Notes: generated from the sequence alone by a model not told the origin. Counted from the first letter of the stretch, positions 12,458 to 22,900 are shown. The stretch is DNA of 64,000 bases from Ministeria vibrans ATCC 50519 (GCA_943704425.1 CALSCP010000257.1:1-64000); one strand, 5' to 3'. Numbers and translations are program-made.

Positions 12458-15400
12458 ATGGACTCACCTCCAAATGTCCTTAGCGACAGGAGCTCTCGTC
12501 CATCACCAACGATAGCTCTGACACCACTGTCACCGACAATGACATCCTCTTCGCCTGCTCTCTTTATTGCACACATGCCAACAGCTGCGACGGTGCTTCT
12601 TGACGAACTGCACGGGATTCAGTCGTTGTCCTCCTCCAGCGACATGGCAACGGAGCGCTGCCTCGCCGCGCTCACGTCGCTTGCTCGTCTCGTCGAAGAG
12701 GACGACAAGGTTCGCAAAGGCCTTCGATCGCGCTCCAACGGTGCCTTTGCCATTGTCACGCGTGCCGCCGAGGCGTCTAATAATGTCGCAGTCATAACGG
12801 TCGCGCGCGACATCTACAGACGCCTCCTCCAAGGATGCTCCAAGCCAAGTATGTCGGCCTTGCTGGCCAAGGGCATCACGCGGAGCATCATCAACTTGCT
12901 CCTTGTGGTCAATCTGAAAGAGCCTCGGGGCCAGCTGTTTGGCTCTCTCCTCGCTCTGCTGGTAGGTCTTGCATCGCGTGACAGCAAGTTTGCCATCCAG
13001 TGTCGTCTTGCAGGTCTCCTGCCCATTCTTCTTGACTGCCTCAACGCAGAGCCGGCAGAAGTGAGCCTCATTGACATGGCTGCAAGCGTCTTGTATCCCA
13101 TTTGCTCGTCGTCGCCCAGTCGAGTGCTCCTTGGCAAACTCAATACGCTTCAGACACTGGCACGTCTCATTTGTCCGACGCAACTCCCACCTCTTGATCC
13201 AGCGCAGCAGCCCTCATCGATTGCATCGCAGATCATTTCACCATCATCCACCACAATGGTTACCCTCCTGGGCTGTCTCGCAAGGCTCACCTCTGAACGC
13301 AGCATTGCCAAGGGATCTGCCTCACACTCGCTCACCCGTCGTCTCGTCACGGTGTTTGTCAGCTGGTGCAGCACAGAAGAGACAACCGAGCGTGCTGCCT
13401 TGCTCAATAGCTCTCTTGCAATACTGTCCGTCTTGCGCAATCTCGCACACAACTCACCAGCATACCTTGTCGAATGCAATGCCTTCCACACACTCTACGC
13501 AGCTGTCATGGCTCTGCCTTCACAAGACGCCTCCTCTGTACAACTTCTCACAGCCCTCTCATCACTTCTCCAGCGCAACACAACCTCCTCATTGCCCTCC
13601 CCCATTCCCACGGGCCCTTCTTTTATCTGGCGTGCCCCTGTCGTATCCGCCTCCCTTCACGGTGCCACTAGTGAGTCTATCAGTGTTTCCACCTCCGACA
13701 ACACGCGCACGTCCACTCTCTTTCTCGAGCTGCTTCATGACACTCTCCCTGCCTCGACGCCCTACACTCCTGCAATCATCCGCTTTGCCCGTCCCAACAT
13801 TGCTCCTGCCAGCCCTGCCTTGCTCACCCACCACCATCCGTGCCACCTCGAGCCTGAGCCGCTCTACGTGCGCCCACCCTCCCTCCAACGCACCCTTGCT
13901 TTTGCCAACATCGAACGTCACCTCTGTCAGGACAAGGTGCTCAATCACAAGGTCTACGACGCCAACGGTGCACCGCCATCTGCACTCATTCCCACTCGTG
14001 ACCTCTCAGCGCCCCTCCAATTCAACGCCCATTTTGACAGTGGCAATCTCTGGCAGGCTGTGCGTGTCTACGAGCACGAATACGACCTTGTGCTCTCACC
14101 CGACATCAACACAGAAGGGCACACCCAATGGTTCTACTTTGAAGCGCGTGGCATGCAGTCCAACCAGTGCTACCGCTTTAACATTGTCAATCTGCTTAAG
14201 CCTGGTAGTGAGTTCAATCGTGGCATGCAGCCGTGTGTGTGGACAAAAGCACGTGGTTGGCATCGCGCCGGCTCCGACATTTTCTACTACCGCAACTCGT
14301 ACGCTCGTCAGACCACCACTGGCAGCACTAATGTGACGAGTGGAAGTGCGAGTGGGACAGCAGCAACCCACTTTACTGCGACCTTCACTCTGACGTTTGA
14401 CGCGACAGAGCTCGCTCATCAAGACAGTCCTGTTCTCGTGGCGTACCATTATCCTTACGAGGCCCTCTTTCTTGAGCAGCGTCTTGCGCACCTGCTTGCA
14501 CACCCGCAGGCACACGCTCGAGTTCGCCGACAGACGCTGTGCCAATCGCTCGCAGGCAATCCGGTGCATCTTCTTACCATCACCGCATTCGACGACACGG
14601 ACAGTGGCAGTCCCACTAGTAGTGTGAGTCGTCGTCTCATTTGCATTTCGGCGCGTGTGCATCCGGGCGAGTCCAACTCCAGCTGGATGATCGACGGACT
14701 GCTGGAGTTTCTTATTACGAGTGACGATGCGCTTGCCGAGTCGCTGCGACGCACATTTGTCTTCAAGATTGTCCCAATGCTCAACGTCGATGGCGTTGCC
14801 AATGGCAACCATCGCACGTCCTTGTCGGGCGAAGATCTCAACCGCCAGTGGCTGTCGCCTTCGTCGCTCATGCATCCACCCATCCATCATTGGCGGGCTC
14901 TCCTGGAAGCAGCCATATCTCACCAGCGGCCTCCGTTGCTCTTCTGCGACCTCCATGGCCACTCGCGTCGCAAAAACGTCTTCATCTTTGCGTGTGATCC
15001 TACGCGTTCCAACAGTAGCACTGCCTCGGGTGAAAACGTCGAGCGTCTCTTTCCGCGCATTCTCTCGTCGATTGCGCCAGCGTTTAGTTTGAGTGACTGT
15101 GCGTTTACGGTTGAGCGCAGCAAAGAAACGACGGCACGTGTGGTGTGCTGGCGCCACTTGGGCATTCCTTGCTCGTTTACCCTCGAGAGCAGCTATTGCG
15201 GCGCCAGCCAAGGTCCGCTGAACGGTCTCCATTTTAATGTGGAGACGTTGCGTGCAATGGGCCGCGACTTCCTCCGGGCACTACCGCTCTTTGCGCAAGA
15301 GGTGGCGGCTCGTGACGATGGTTGGAGGCGACGCAACGGCATGCTTGTGGACACGGTGCGTCGATCGGTGTCACTTGGTGAGTGTGCAATGATGGATGCA

Positions 15401-15496
15401 GCAGTACAAGGGGACAAGGGAGATCTGAGTGACAATGAGAATGAAGAGGAAGGTGATGGTGAGGGCGAGCAAGAGGAGGATGAAGAGCCAGAGTAG
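12458..15496 (+). CDS. Cytosolic carboxypeptidase (CCP/Nna1, M14D)
   Basis: Single-exon gene, 1012 aa. CCPs remove polyglutamate side chains or C-terminal Glu/Tyr from tubulin, especially on axonemes. An armadillo-like helical N-terminal half (about 1-400) precedes the CCP N-domain (WFYFEARGMQ, YRFNIVNLLK) and the M14 peptidase domain. Zinc ligands are H735 and E738 in HPGES and H833 in DLHGHSRRK. The catalytic Glu is E910 in TLESSYCG; DLNRQW and ARVVCWRHLGIPCS are also conserved. The layout resembles CCP1/AGTPBP1 rather than short CCP5/6. The tail is strongly acidic (final 30 residues). No upstream ATG is in frame before 12458. Divergent with IFT74, another axonemal gene. Confidence 0.93.
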   Translation: MDSPPNVLSDRSSRPSPTIALTPLSPTMTSSSPALFIAHMPTAATVLLDELHGIQSLSSSSDMATERCLAALTSLARLVEEDDKVRKGLRSRSNGAFAIVTRAAEASNNVAVITVARDIYRRLLQGCSKPSMSALLAKGITRSIINLLLVVNLKEPRGQLFGSLLALLVGLASRDSKFAIQCRLAGLLPILLDCLNAEPAEVSLIDMAASVLYPICSSSPSRVLLGKLNTLQTLARLICPTQLPPLDPAQQPSSIASQIISPSSTTMVTLLGCLARLTSERSIAKGSASHSLTRRLVTVFVSWCSTEETTERAALLNSSLAILSVLRNLAHNSPAYLVECNAFHTLYAAVMALPSQDASSVQLLTALSSLLQRNTTSSLPSPIPTGPSFIWRAPVVSASLHGATSESISVSTSDNTRTSTLFLELLHDTLPASTPYTPAIIRFARPNIAPASPALLTHHHPCHLEPEPLYVRPPSLQRTLAFANIERHLCQDKVLNHKVYDANGAPPSALIPTRDLSAPLQFNAHFDSGNLWQAVRVYEHEYDLVLSPDINTEGHTQWFYFEARGMQSNQCYRFNIVNLLKPGSEFNRGMQPCVWTKARGWHRAGSDIFYYRNSYARQTTTGSTNVTSGSASGTAATHFTATFTLTFDATELAHQDSPVLVAYHYPYEALFLEQRLAHLLAHPQAHARVRRQTLCQSLAGNPVHLLTITAFDDTDSGSPTSSVSRRLICISARVHPGESNSSWMIDGLLEFLITSDDALAESLRRTFVFKIVPMLNVDGVANGNHRTSLSGEDLNRQWLSPSSLMHPPIHHWRALLEAAISHQRPPLLFCDLHGHSRRKNVFIFACDPTRSNSSTASGENVERLFPRILSSIAPAFSLSDCAFTVERSKETTARVVCWRHLGIPCSFTLESSYCGASQGPLNGLHFNVETLRAMGRDFLRALPLFAQEVAARDDGWRRRNGMLVDTVRRSVSLGECAMMDAAVQGDKGDLSDNENEEEGDGEGEQEEDEEPE

Positions 15497-15856
15497 TGTA
15501 AAATGTAAAATTATTTCATTTTTTGATTTCCAGGCTCGATAGTTCCGTGGTAGTCCATGATCATAATGTCTTTTTCAAAGGTCCAGAAAGATCTTTGAAG
15601 TTTTTTTTTTGATGAGATTTGACTTATAGTGACTTTTAAGTGTTGAGGCTTAGATTGATTGATTAGAAAAGCGAATCATTCAACGTGTGATATCAAGTCA
15701 GAAGTGACTCAGAACTCAGAAGTTATGTGTATTCCGCATTTTGAAATGCATTTTGCATCTTGATTGAAAAACCTGGCGAAAAAGTGTGCATTTTTCTATT
15801 CATGATTTTTCAACGAAGTACGAATAATTCTTATATTTTTTTGTTGATGGTGAAGG
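15497..15856. other. Intergenic spacer
   Basis: 360 bp of AT-rich sequence between the carboxypeptidase stop and the SET/MYND start. No open frame or RNA gene is supported; a tRNA-like GGCTCGATAGTT...GGTAG start near 15534 lacks the matching 3' half. Confidence 0.6.
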
Positions 15857-16882
15857 ATGCTGGCTGGGCAGCTTGCCTCGTACCCGTGCACTGTGTGCTA
15901 CAATGACATGTGTGGACGATACGTGACGGCGTCGCGTGATTTGGACTCGGGTGAGGTGGTGTGTCGTGCGGAAGAGTTGTTCTTCGTGCTTGACGAGAAG
16001 CACCGCAAGCGCATTTGTGCGTGCTGCCACGGACGAATGGAAGGAGCGCCGCTGGGCTGCTCAGCGTGTCGACGAACCTACTATTGCAGTGAAGCGTGCC
16101 GTGCGCGGGATGCGCCGTGCCACGTTTGGATCTGCGCGTCGTCGCGTCGTCTTGCCAACGCCAAAGTGGATGTCAATGTGTCGGTTGCCTTGAAAATCAT
16201 GCTCACGGTGGCGGGACAGCGAAGTCGACAACAAGGGGATAGACATGACGATGAAGGGGACCGTTGGCACGGCGGCGGGGACGAGCCCTTGACAGCGCCG
16301 TTGGTGAACCTCTTTGATGAGTTGGTCGGGCATGCCTTGTCGACAGACGACACGTTGGAGCTTCGTCGGCGCTTCCGCTTGATTCAGCACGACGATTGTG
16401 ATGATGGCACGCCTCTAGTGACATTTGAAGAGGGAATCCGGGCGGTGGAGCGAGCGGATGCCAACTCATTTGGCGTTTTTGTTGAGGGTCATCTGGTGGG
16501 CAAGGCGTGCTTCCCTGGCGCCTCACTTTTCAATCATTCGTGTCGCCCTAATGTTGAGGCGAGCGCGTACAGTCCTGCAATTGAGTTGCGCACAACGCGT
16601 GCCGTACGCGCTGGCGAAGAGTTGTGCATTTGTTATGTGGACGAGGCACTGCCGCGGTCAACACGACGCGCTCTGCTGCTCGAGCAGTATGCCTTTGAGT
16701 GTGTTTGTGTGCGCTGTTGCGAGGAGGAGTTCGTGCGCCCGCGCGCTTTCTACGCGGCAAGCGTGTACCGACACAGGGAAAAGGGTGCAAAGAAGAAGAA
16801 GAAGGCGAAGGCGAAGAAGGAGGAGGAGTTTGAGGAGGATGGGAATCTCGAACTGGAGGACAGAGCAATTAGCTCTCACTGA
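15857..16882 (+). CDS. SET and MYND domain protein (SMYD-like lysine methyltransferase)
   Basis: Single exon, 341 aa. A Cys-rich MYND zinc finger (residues about 54-92: CACC, CSAC, YYCSEAC, H, C) sits inside a split SET domain, as in SMYD proteins. The SET core shows GASLFNHSCRPNVEA (cofactor and substrate pocket), ELCICYVDEA and a post-SET Cys cluster CVCVRCC. SMYDs methylate histone and non-histone lysines using S-adenosylmethionine. The C-terminal TPR-like region of SMYD1-3 is absent; instead there is a Lys/Glu-rich tail ending at TGA 16880-16882. The SET N-terminal strand is short, so either the start is slightly downstream of a missed exon or the protein is a short SMYD5-like form. Confidence 0.82.
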   Translation: MLAGQLASYPCTVCYNDMCGRYVTASRDLDSGEVVCRAEELFFVLDEKHRKRICACCHGRMEGAPLGCSACRRTYYCSEACRARDAPCHVWICASSRRLANAKVDVNVSVALKIMLTVAGQRSRQQGDRHDDEGDRWHGGGDEPLTAPLVNLFDELVGHALSTDDTLELRRRFRLIQHDDCDDGTPLVTFEEGIRAVERADANSFGVFVEGHLVGKACFPGASLFNHSCRPNVEASAYSPAIELRTTRAVRAGEELCICYVDEALPRSTRRALLLEQYAFECVCVRCCEEEFVRPRAFYAASVYRHREKGAKKKKKAKAKKEEEFEEDGNLELEDRAISSH

Positions 16883-16945
16883 GATTTTGCGAAAATTCTT
16901 CTGAATTTGCAGTCTGCCAGTCGTGGTGGTATGGTGGACTGTGTC

Positions 16946-16948
<3 letters not shown>

Positions 16949-17017
<69 letters not shown>
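16949..17017. repeat. (GT)n microsatellite, about 34 units
   Basis: A perfect GT run between the SET/MYND gene and the first detectable exon of the CoA-transferase. A further TG-rich tract follows at 17032-17080. The N-terminal half of the transferase should lie upstream of this point and does not. Confidence 0.95.
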
Positions 17018-17021
<4 letters not shown>

Positions 17022-17116
17022 ATAGAGAGAGGGTGTGTATGTGTGTGTGTTTCTCGATATGTGTGTGTGTCGAATGTGTGTCCTTATGCATTTTTGTTTG
17101 GGTTTTGTTTTTGTAG

Positions 17117-18788
17117 CATATGTCGCAGTTTGAGTGTATATGTGAGGACCATTCTCCATTGCCGGAGCTAGCCATTCCCCCTAAATCACATGAGAAGGAG
17201 CGCATTGGGCATTTCATTGCAGAGAATCTAGTTCAAAACGGCGCATGTCTTCAAGTAAGAGAAACGAGAAGGAGCGAGCGAGCGAGTGTATGTGTGTGTA
17301 TATGTGTGTGTGTGAGTAACATCACATGCTAACCCGAACCCCAACCGCCTAATTCTCAAAACCACACGTCAATATTAGTCTGTATAACTGATTACGATTT
17401 GGTCTTTAGATGGGGATTGGGGCGATTCCTGATGCAGTTCTGTCACAGTTGGGGTCGCATCGTGATCTGGGGATCCACACGGAGATGATGAGTGATGGAG
17501 TGGTGGATCTAGTGCACAAGGGAGTCGTGACCAATTCAGAGAAGGAGGTTCATATTCATTATAGTTATTATTATTATATTTTTGTATTATTCTTGTGTGT
17601 GTGTGTGCGTGTTTTGATTGTGATTGCATTTTGTGTGTTTTTTCTTCTCTTTTTTGTGAGTTTGTGGGTTGTTTGTATTGTGGTAGTGGATCTTTTTTGA
17701 TGTCCGAATTGGACGCTCTTTGGGTTCGGGTTAACTGTGGTCTGTGTGTTTATGTGTAGGTTCTTCCGGGAATGATTGTTGCGGGATTTTGTCTTGGAAC
17801 TAAGAAACTGTATGATTTCATTGATGATAATCCAATGGTATGTAATAGTTTGAGAGAGAGAGAGAGGTACCAGAGGGAGAAAGACACAAATTGATAGAAA
17901 AAAACAAAGTGATGGAAAGTGATAGAGGGAGCTCGAGAAACGAAGGGATAAATATACAAATTGAGACTTGACAGATTGATTTTTTTTTGTTTTCTTTTTT
18001 GTTTTGGTTATGTGTGTAGGTTCGAATGTGTGACATTGGGTTTGTGAATGATATTGGAGTGATTCAGCAGAACAATCGAGTAACTGCGATCAATTCAGCG
18101 GTTGAAGTAGATTTGACGGGTCAGATTGTGAGTGACTCGATGGGCCATCGGATGTACAGCGGAGTCGGTGGACAGGTGGCCCTCATCAAAAGAACCCTAA
18201 CTCTACACCTATTGCCAACTCGATCCCTAATATCTATATCATCTCCCCTCTTCACTTATAGGTTGACTTCATTCGCGGCGCTTCGCTCTCCTCCGAAGGG
18301 CGACCCATCATTGCGCTGCCCAGCACCACCGGCGACCATTCACGCTCTCGCATCGTTGCGACCCTGACACCCGGTGGCGGTGTCGTCACCACCCGCGCCC
18401 ATGCCCACTATATCGTCACCGAGTACGGCATTGCCCAGCTTCATGGTCGCACCCTCGAGGAGCGCGCTCATGCTCTCATCAGCGTACGTCTCATCTCTCC
18501 TTCCTTTAACTGTCAAAACTCAATTAATTCGTACCCCCGAACCCTCATTTTAACTCTAACCCTAACCCTGTTGAGAAGTGTAATGTATCACTAAATCAAC
18601 CCTATTCCCAATGCCAACGCCCACTCTACTCCTAATGACAACTCAATTTCTATTTTATTGACCCCATCGCTATGATTAAACCTTTCTCCGCAATCACTTA
18701 AATGCCCGTCTTTGCGTAGATCGCTCATCCAAAGTTTCGCGAGCAACTTTCAAAAGAGCTTTTTGAGACTCGTCATTTACGAGGGTAA
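17117..18788 (+). CDS. Acetyl-CoA hydrolase / 4-hydroxybutyrate CoA-transferase, C-terminal domain only (5' incomplete)
   Basis: Family I CoA-transferase that exchanges CoA between acyl-CoA and acetate or a similar acid, usually mitochondrial. Six exons: 17117-17254, 17410-17547, 17760-17837, 18020-18175, 18262-18483, 18720-18788, all phase 0, 267 codons. The domain includes GIGAIPDAVL, the catalytic Glu of GIHTEMMSDG, GTKKLYDF, SGVGGQVDF, SRIV and VVTEYGIAQL. Homologues are about 430-450 aa with an N-terminal domain of roughly 180 aa. Here the first exon begins HMSQFECI, mid-protein, after a good acceptor (ttttgtag). No upstream partner exon was found before the SET/MYND gene. It is either misassembled at the GT repeat or a truncated copy starting at ATG 17120. 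All visible exons are intact. Confidence 0.85.
17850..17942. repeat. GAGA-rich stretch with CAAAGTGAT motif
   Basis: Contains AAACAAAGTGATGG and AAAGTGATAGAGGG inside a purine-rich intron of the CoA-transferase. It is related to the minisatellite at 4845-5105 but in the opposite sense relative to the host gene. Confidence 0.6.
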
Positions 18789-18905
18789 CGCAACACAAAA
18801 TGAATAAAAAACAAAATTTTGATTGTAATGATTGGAACGTGTTTACTTTTTTTGTAATGATTGGAAAGTTTTTACTTTTGAACGTTACAAATGAAAAACA
18901 AACGC

Positions 18906-19727
18906 TCACTTCCAATTCGATTGAGCAGCGACTACAAGAAAGAAAGAAAAGTAAGAGAAAGTGAGAGAAGGAAACGATAACAATGAAGACTTACAGGCGA
19001 GAGTGTGAAGAGGGCTGTTAGGGAAGGGGTGAGCGTACGAGTGGGAAGAAGAAGAAAAGACAAAGGGAGTTGGGGCCCAGGTGGCGGATGGAGGGGGTGG
19101 GGGAGGGTAATAGAGGGAGTGGGGTTGGTAGTAGACGGGATGGGGTTGATAGTGGGGGAGTTGCTGCTGTGGAGGTCCTGTGGATGGGAGGGTGGTGTGG
19201 TAGTAAGACTGCGCTGCAGTGGTTGTTGTGGGCGTCGTTGTCGTCGTCGTTGTGGTCGTCGTGGTGGTGGTGGCGGCGGCGGGGGTTGCCGCTGCACCGA
19301 GGCGTTTTGCTGTAGATCGAGGAGGAGGAGATGTCTTGTGTCGTTTGAAAGAGGCGCGTGCTGATGAGATGGTGTAGTCGGTGTCGGCGTTGTCGTCGAG
19401 GTGGTCGTCGTCCACGTCGGAGTAGCATTCGTCGTACGCGGTGCTTGACGACTGGAGCGACGACGGCGGACGGCGCTTGCGACGACGCGGCAGGTCTGAA
19501 GTCGCCAAGGCAGCGTCACCGCCTTCGGTGCTACTGCTGGCGCTTGACGATGTCATGGCCATAGACGTGCTGACTGACGCACTGCTCACGTTTGCGCCTG
19601 CCCGATAGTCAAAGTCGGGAAACCGTTCCTTATGCATGCGGAACATGTCCTTGGCAGCGTCCTGATAGCGCTGGCGGTCCCCCACCGGCATTCCCGCCCA
19701 GACGTCACCAAGTGTGCGCGAAATGAG
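18906..19727 (-). CDS. HMG-box protein, SOX-like (5' incomplete)
   Basis: Two exons, 19727-18995 and 18931-18906 (stop 18908-18906). The first visible exon opens mid-domain: LISRTLGDVWAGM then QRYQDAAKDMFRMHKERFPDFDYR. This is the second and third helix of an HMG box of the SOX/MATA type, whose ending resembles the SOX HPDYKYRPR. After it come Ser/Thr-rich, acidic, poly-Thr and Gln/Pro/Tyr-rich segments and a basic stretch RRRKRR that could be a nuclear localisation signal. The family binds bent AT-rich DNA as a transcription factor. The first helix is missing: upstream on this strand lies a poly-T tract, a TC repeat and then the spatacsin 5' exon. No HMG N-terminal exon was found in 19730-20180. 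Confidence 0.7.
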   Translation of the reverse strand, partial: LISRTLGDVWAGMPVGDRQRYQDAAKDMFRMHKERFPDFDYRAGANVSSASVSTSMAMTSSSASSSTEGGDAALATSDLPRRRKRRPPSSLQSSSTAYDECYSDVDDDHLDDNADTDYTISSARASFKRHKTSPPPRSTAKRLGAAATPAAATTTTTTTTTTTTTPTTTTAAQSYYHTTLPSTGPPQQQLPHYQPHPVYYQPHSLYYPPPPPPSATWAPTPFVFSSSSHSYAHPFPNSPLHTLACKSSLLSFPSLTFSYFSFFLVVAAQSNWK

Positions 19728-19737
19728 CTAATAAGTC

Positions 19738-19805
19738 AAAAAAAAAAAAAAAAAAAAAAATACTCACTCTCCTCTCTCTCTCTCTCCCTCTCTCTCTGCC
19801 CCGCT
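19738..19805. repeat. (A)23 followed by TC-rich tract
   Basis: A homopolymer at 19738-19760, a minus-strand donor-like gtgagta at 19767-19761, then CT-rich sequence to 19800. The tract ends in a plus-strand acceptor (gccccgctag, 19799-19808) in front of the spatacsin exon. Two genes lose their 5' partner exons exactly here. Confidence 0.9.
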
Positions 19806-19903
19806 AGGCTGGCCGTCGAATCGGCGACTTTGCCAAATCAGACGTACGGCAATGCCTGTGGCTGCCACAGGGCGAGCCGGCGCGACGAGGGACCGGTACC
19901 ACT

Positions 19904-22900
19904 ATGATGGGTGACGAAGACGAGCCATCGTCGGCGCAGTCGGTCGCGCATCGCGTTGACACTGTGCTCGTCACCCTCACCACCGACGACGCTCTTCTCG
20001 TGTACCGAGTTGCCGAAGACGAGTCCGGTCCGTCCGGCTGGGACATCCAAGAGCGACACTTGCCACTTCGGGAGGTGCGCAAAGCTCTCGGCATCAGCAA
20101 AGGTCCGTCATCCTCACTCATCCCCCCCTTCCCCCCCCCTTATTTTTTTGCTGATACTGTTTGCCTCTGATTTAAAATGTACAGCTGCCGAAGCGGCAAC
20201 AGGGCGCGCCAACATGGCAGGTGTTGACAGCGACGGTCGACTTGTTCTCTTCCTTGGTCCGTCCACCGTGGCGCTTCTCTCCTTTGAGGGCTTCTGGAAT
20301 GTCCTCCAGGCTGTCGGCTCGTATGCTCTCCCTGACGCTGACGCACTCATCAAGTCGCCTATCAGCTCCACGGCAGTTGTCCATCGCATTGCAGCAAACA
20401 CTCTCTTCTCCTTGTACCCGTCAGGCATAGTCGACATCCTCGAGTGCGGCTCAGGGACCCGTCTTGGTCACGTCGACCTTCTCGCTGTTGCTCCATTCGA
20501 GACGGAGACCACCGACAACCTTGACTCATTATCAGCATCATTGTCATCATCATCGCCCGCAGTATCATCGACTACAACATCAACAGCAGCGCCAACAAAA
20601 ACCTCATCACCCCGTGTGTTCAAGACAATGCACGTCACTCCCGATCGCCGTTTCCTCACCATTGGCGAAGGATCCTCTTCGCCCTCACGTGTCACCGTCG
20701 TTGATCTTACTCTATACTTTACGCAATTTCCCGACCATCGTCGTCGCACCGAGAACGAGTCAAATGCCAGCACTGTCGCTGCCATGCTCGCCAATGCGGC
20801 CGCCAATAGTACCCCTGGCCAAACGACCGCTTCCACCTCCTCTGCGTCCAGTGGTGCAGCTACCACAACCTTGTCCTCTGCAATCTCTTCCTCCTTCTCC
20901 TCTACACCTCTCTCCTCACCGTCCAGTCTCCCCTCCGCGCATCTCGTGTGGACCGCCAAACTCAATTTACTTGTCGATGCTTTTCCGCAGACCACTCACG
21001 TCGTCACGTCGAAAGGCCCGCCACGCGCCTGGTACGAAGTCGACAGTGCCACGGCGGACACAGGCGCAAGCGGCATGTCCCCTGCCCTTGTCTCCGTCCG
21101 CGAGCGTTCTTCACGCGCCGCCGCCGCTCAATTTGCTTTTGATCCCAGCACTTTGACGTCTCACGCGCGATTTGTCGAGCCTGACCCCTCGTCCGAACTT
21201 GGCTCTCGTGACGAAGGCGCCGCAGCTAGTACTGCTACTACTACTCTTGCTGCTACTACTACAGCTTCGATTGCCTCTGCAGCCCATACCCCCCCTCTCT
21301 CGCTTGCCTCCAATCATCAGCGCCCGACCACCGCGTCGGCGCCTATCTCTCCCTGTATGCGACACATTGTGCCCGAACTTGACGAAGGCGAAACGCTCGT
21401 GGACGCTGTTCTCTCGCCGGGGGCCGTGCTCGTGCCCGTTCGCCGGGGGTTCCTTTGCACCCGCATCTATGTGTACAACATGACGCAGAGCCGAGGTGCG
21501 ACCTTTGACTACACCGATGGGGTCTTTGTGTGCGAACCGTCCGGCAACGATGCCACCGCCTATGTGCTCACCGATGACGACCTGGGTGCGCTCGTGCCGA
21601 GCACGTCGCAACAAGACCTTCTGACCAACGCGATTGCTTTTGAGTCAACGTCGCTCGCCGACACTCTTTGTCGCACCAACGAGTGGGATGGGCGTCTATT
21701 GCGCATGCACGCGCTCTCGTCGGGCCTGCGCTACCGCCAGCTTGACGTCATCTGGATGGCCTTGCGTGGCGTGGGCACCCAGCAACGCCTTACTGCCTGC
21801 GAAGTGCTTGTCGATGCCATTGCAAACTACTCGTCGCAAAGCCACTACTCTGAATTTGCCGAACAACTCTTGCAAATTGGCCTGGCCTTCATGGCGGAAA
21901 CCATCCACGAGGCGTCCAGCGCGTCAGACACGCCCTCGCCGGAAGATCTTGCCCAGCTTGCGGGCATTGTTGATCGACTCGTATCTGCTCGCTCCTTCGT
22001 CACCAATCCTAAAAGGCCGCCTGAGACCCTTCCCACTCGCCCCTCACATCCTTTCAGCTCGCCCATGGCCAGTCCACGACGATACGGCCCTACCAGCCCA
22101 TCCATTGTACGCAGCGAACCAGCGCTCTCATTGTCCCTCTCCATCTCTTCGAACACCTCACCTTCTCGCACCAGCCCCGGCGTGTCTGCCTCGGCCGGGT
22201 CTCGTCGTCGCCGAACCCCTCGCCGTACCCCGCGTATGCCGTTGAGCGTCGAGAAGCGTCGTCGCGAACAAGTATCGGGCTTGGGACCGCGCAAGGACAC
22301 TCCCGTCTTTAAGCGTCTTCAGCGATCCGCCATTGCCGAGTGGCGTTCCGACCGTGACGATGCCAATCAAGAAGATCTTGCCGAAAACGACGAAGAAGAG
22401 CCGCAGTCGACCCACATTGTCGCTAGTACGAACGTTGGTGGCACCGCCAGCACCACCACTTCTACCACCGTCAACGTCGACGAGGTTGACGACATGGATG
22501 ACATTGTGCCTCTTGATCGACTCGACGCGACGTCGCCGTCTTTGTCGCCTGTTAATGGCGCTTCATCGCCCACCTTCCGTCCTTCCACCCTTCCCTCTTC
22601 CACGTCGGTGTTTTTGCGCGAGCCTCTCAAGGGTGCACACGCACGTTGGAGTCATCATGCAGACGTAGATGTGGTGCGCGACGCGCTTCTCAACGCCTGT
22701 GTACCTCTCGCACAGTCCTACCTGATTGCACGCGCTTCCACTCGCACCTCCAGCGAGACCGATCAGGAGACACACGTGCTTGGGGACCTGCGCGAGTTTC
22801 AGCTGATTGCTCTCGCCGTTGCGTACGAATCGTTGCGCGATGGTCACTGCGATCGTGCCGTAACCGCCATTGAGAGTATCGGCTTAGATTGTGTCGAGCC

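Noticed and set aside
12530-15232. Long antisense open frames across the carboxypeptidase, GCN1, spatacsin and SKI3 exons
   Set aside because: They are shadows of GC-rich coding exons on the other strand, with no conserved motifs.
15530-15615. tRNA-like sequence GGCTCGATAGTTCCGTGGTAG with downstream T run
   Set aside because: It resembles an A box, but there is no B box (GGTTCGA) and no complementary 3' acceptor strand.
16907-17171. Open frames across the GT repeat (Cys-Val repeats)
   Set aside because: They are translation of a dinucleotide repeat without coding support.
18541-18575. Telomere-like CTAACCCTAACCCT
   Set aside because: Only about two units, inside an intron with other degenerate AACCC words; too short to call an interstitial telomere.
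15857-18788. SET/MYND and CoA-transferase as one fusion gene
   Set aside because: The SET/MYND frame ends at a TGA after a typical Lys/Glu-rich tail, and no donor in compatible phase was found to bypass it.
19911-20184. Spatacsin N-terminus read as one continuous frame starting at 19911
   Set aside because: That frame is a shadow of the first exon. The real exon is in another frame (from ATG 19904) and is spliced at 20102/20185.
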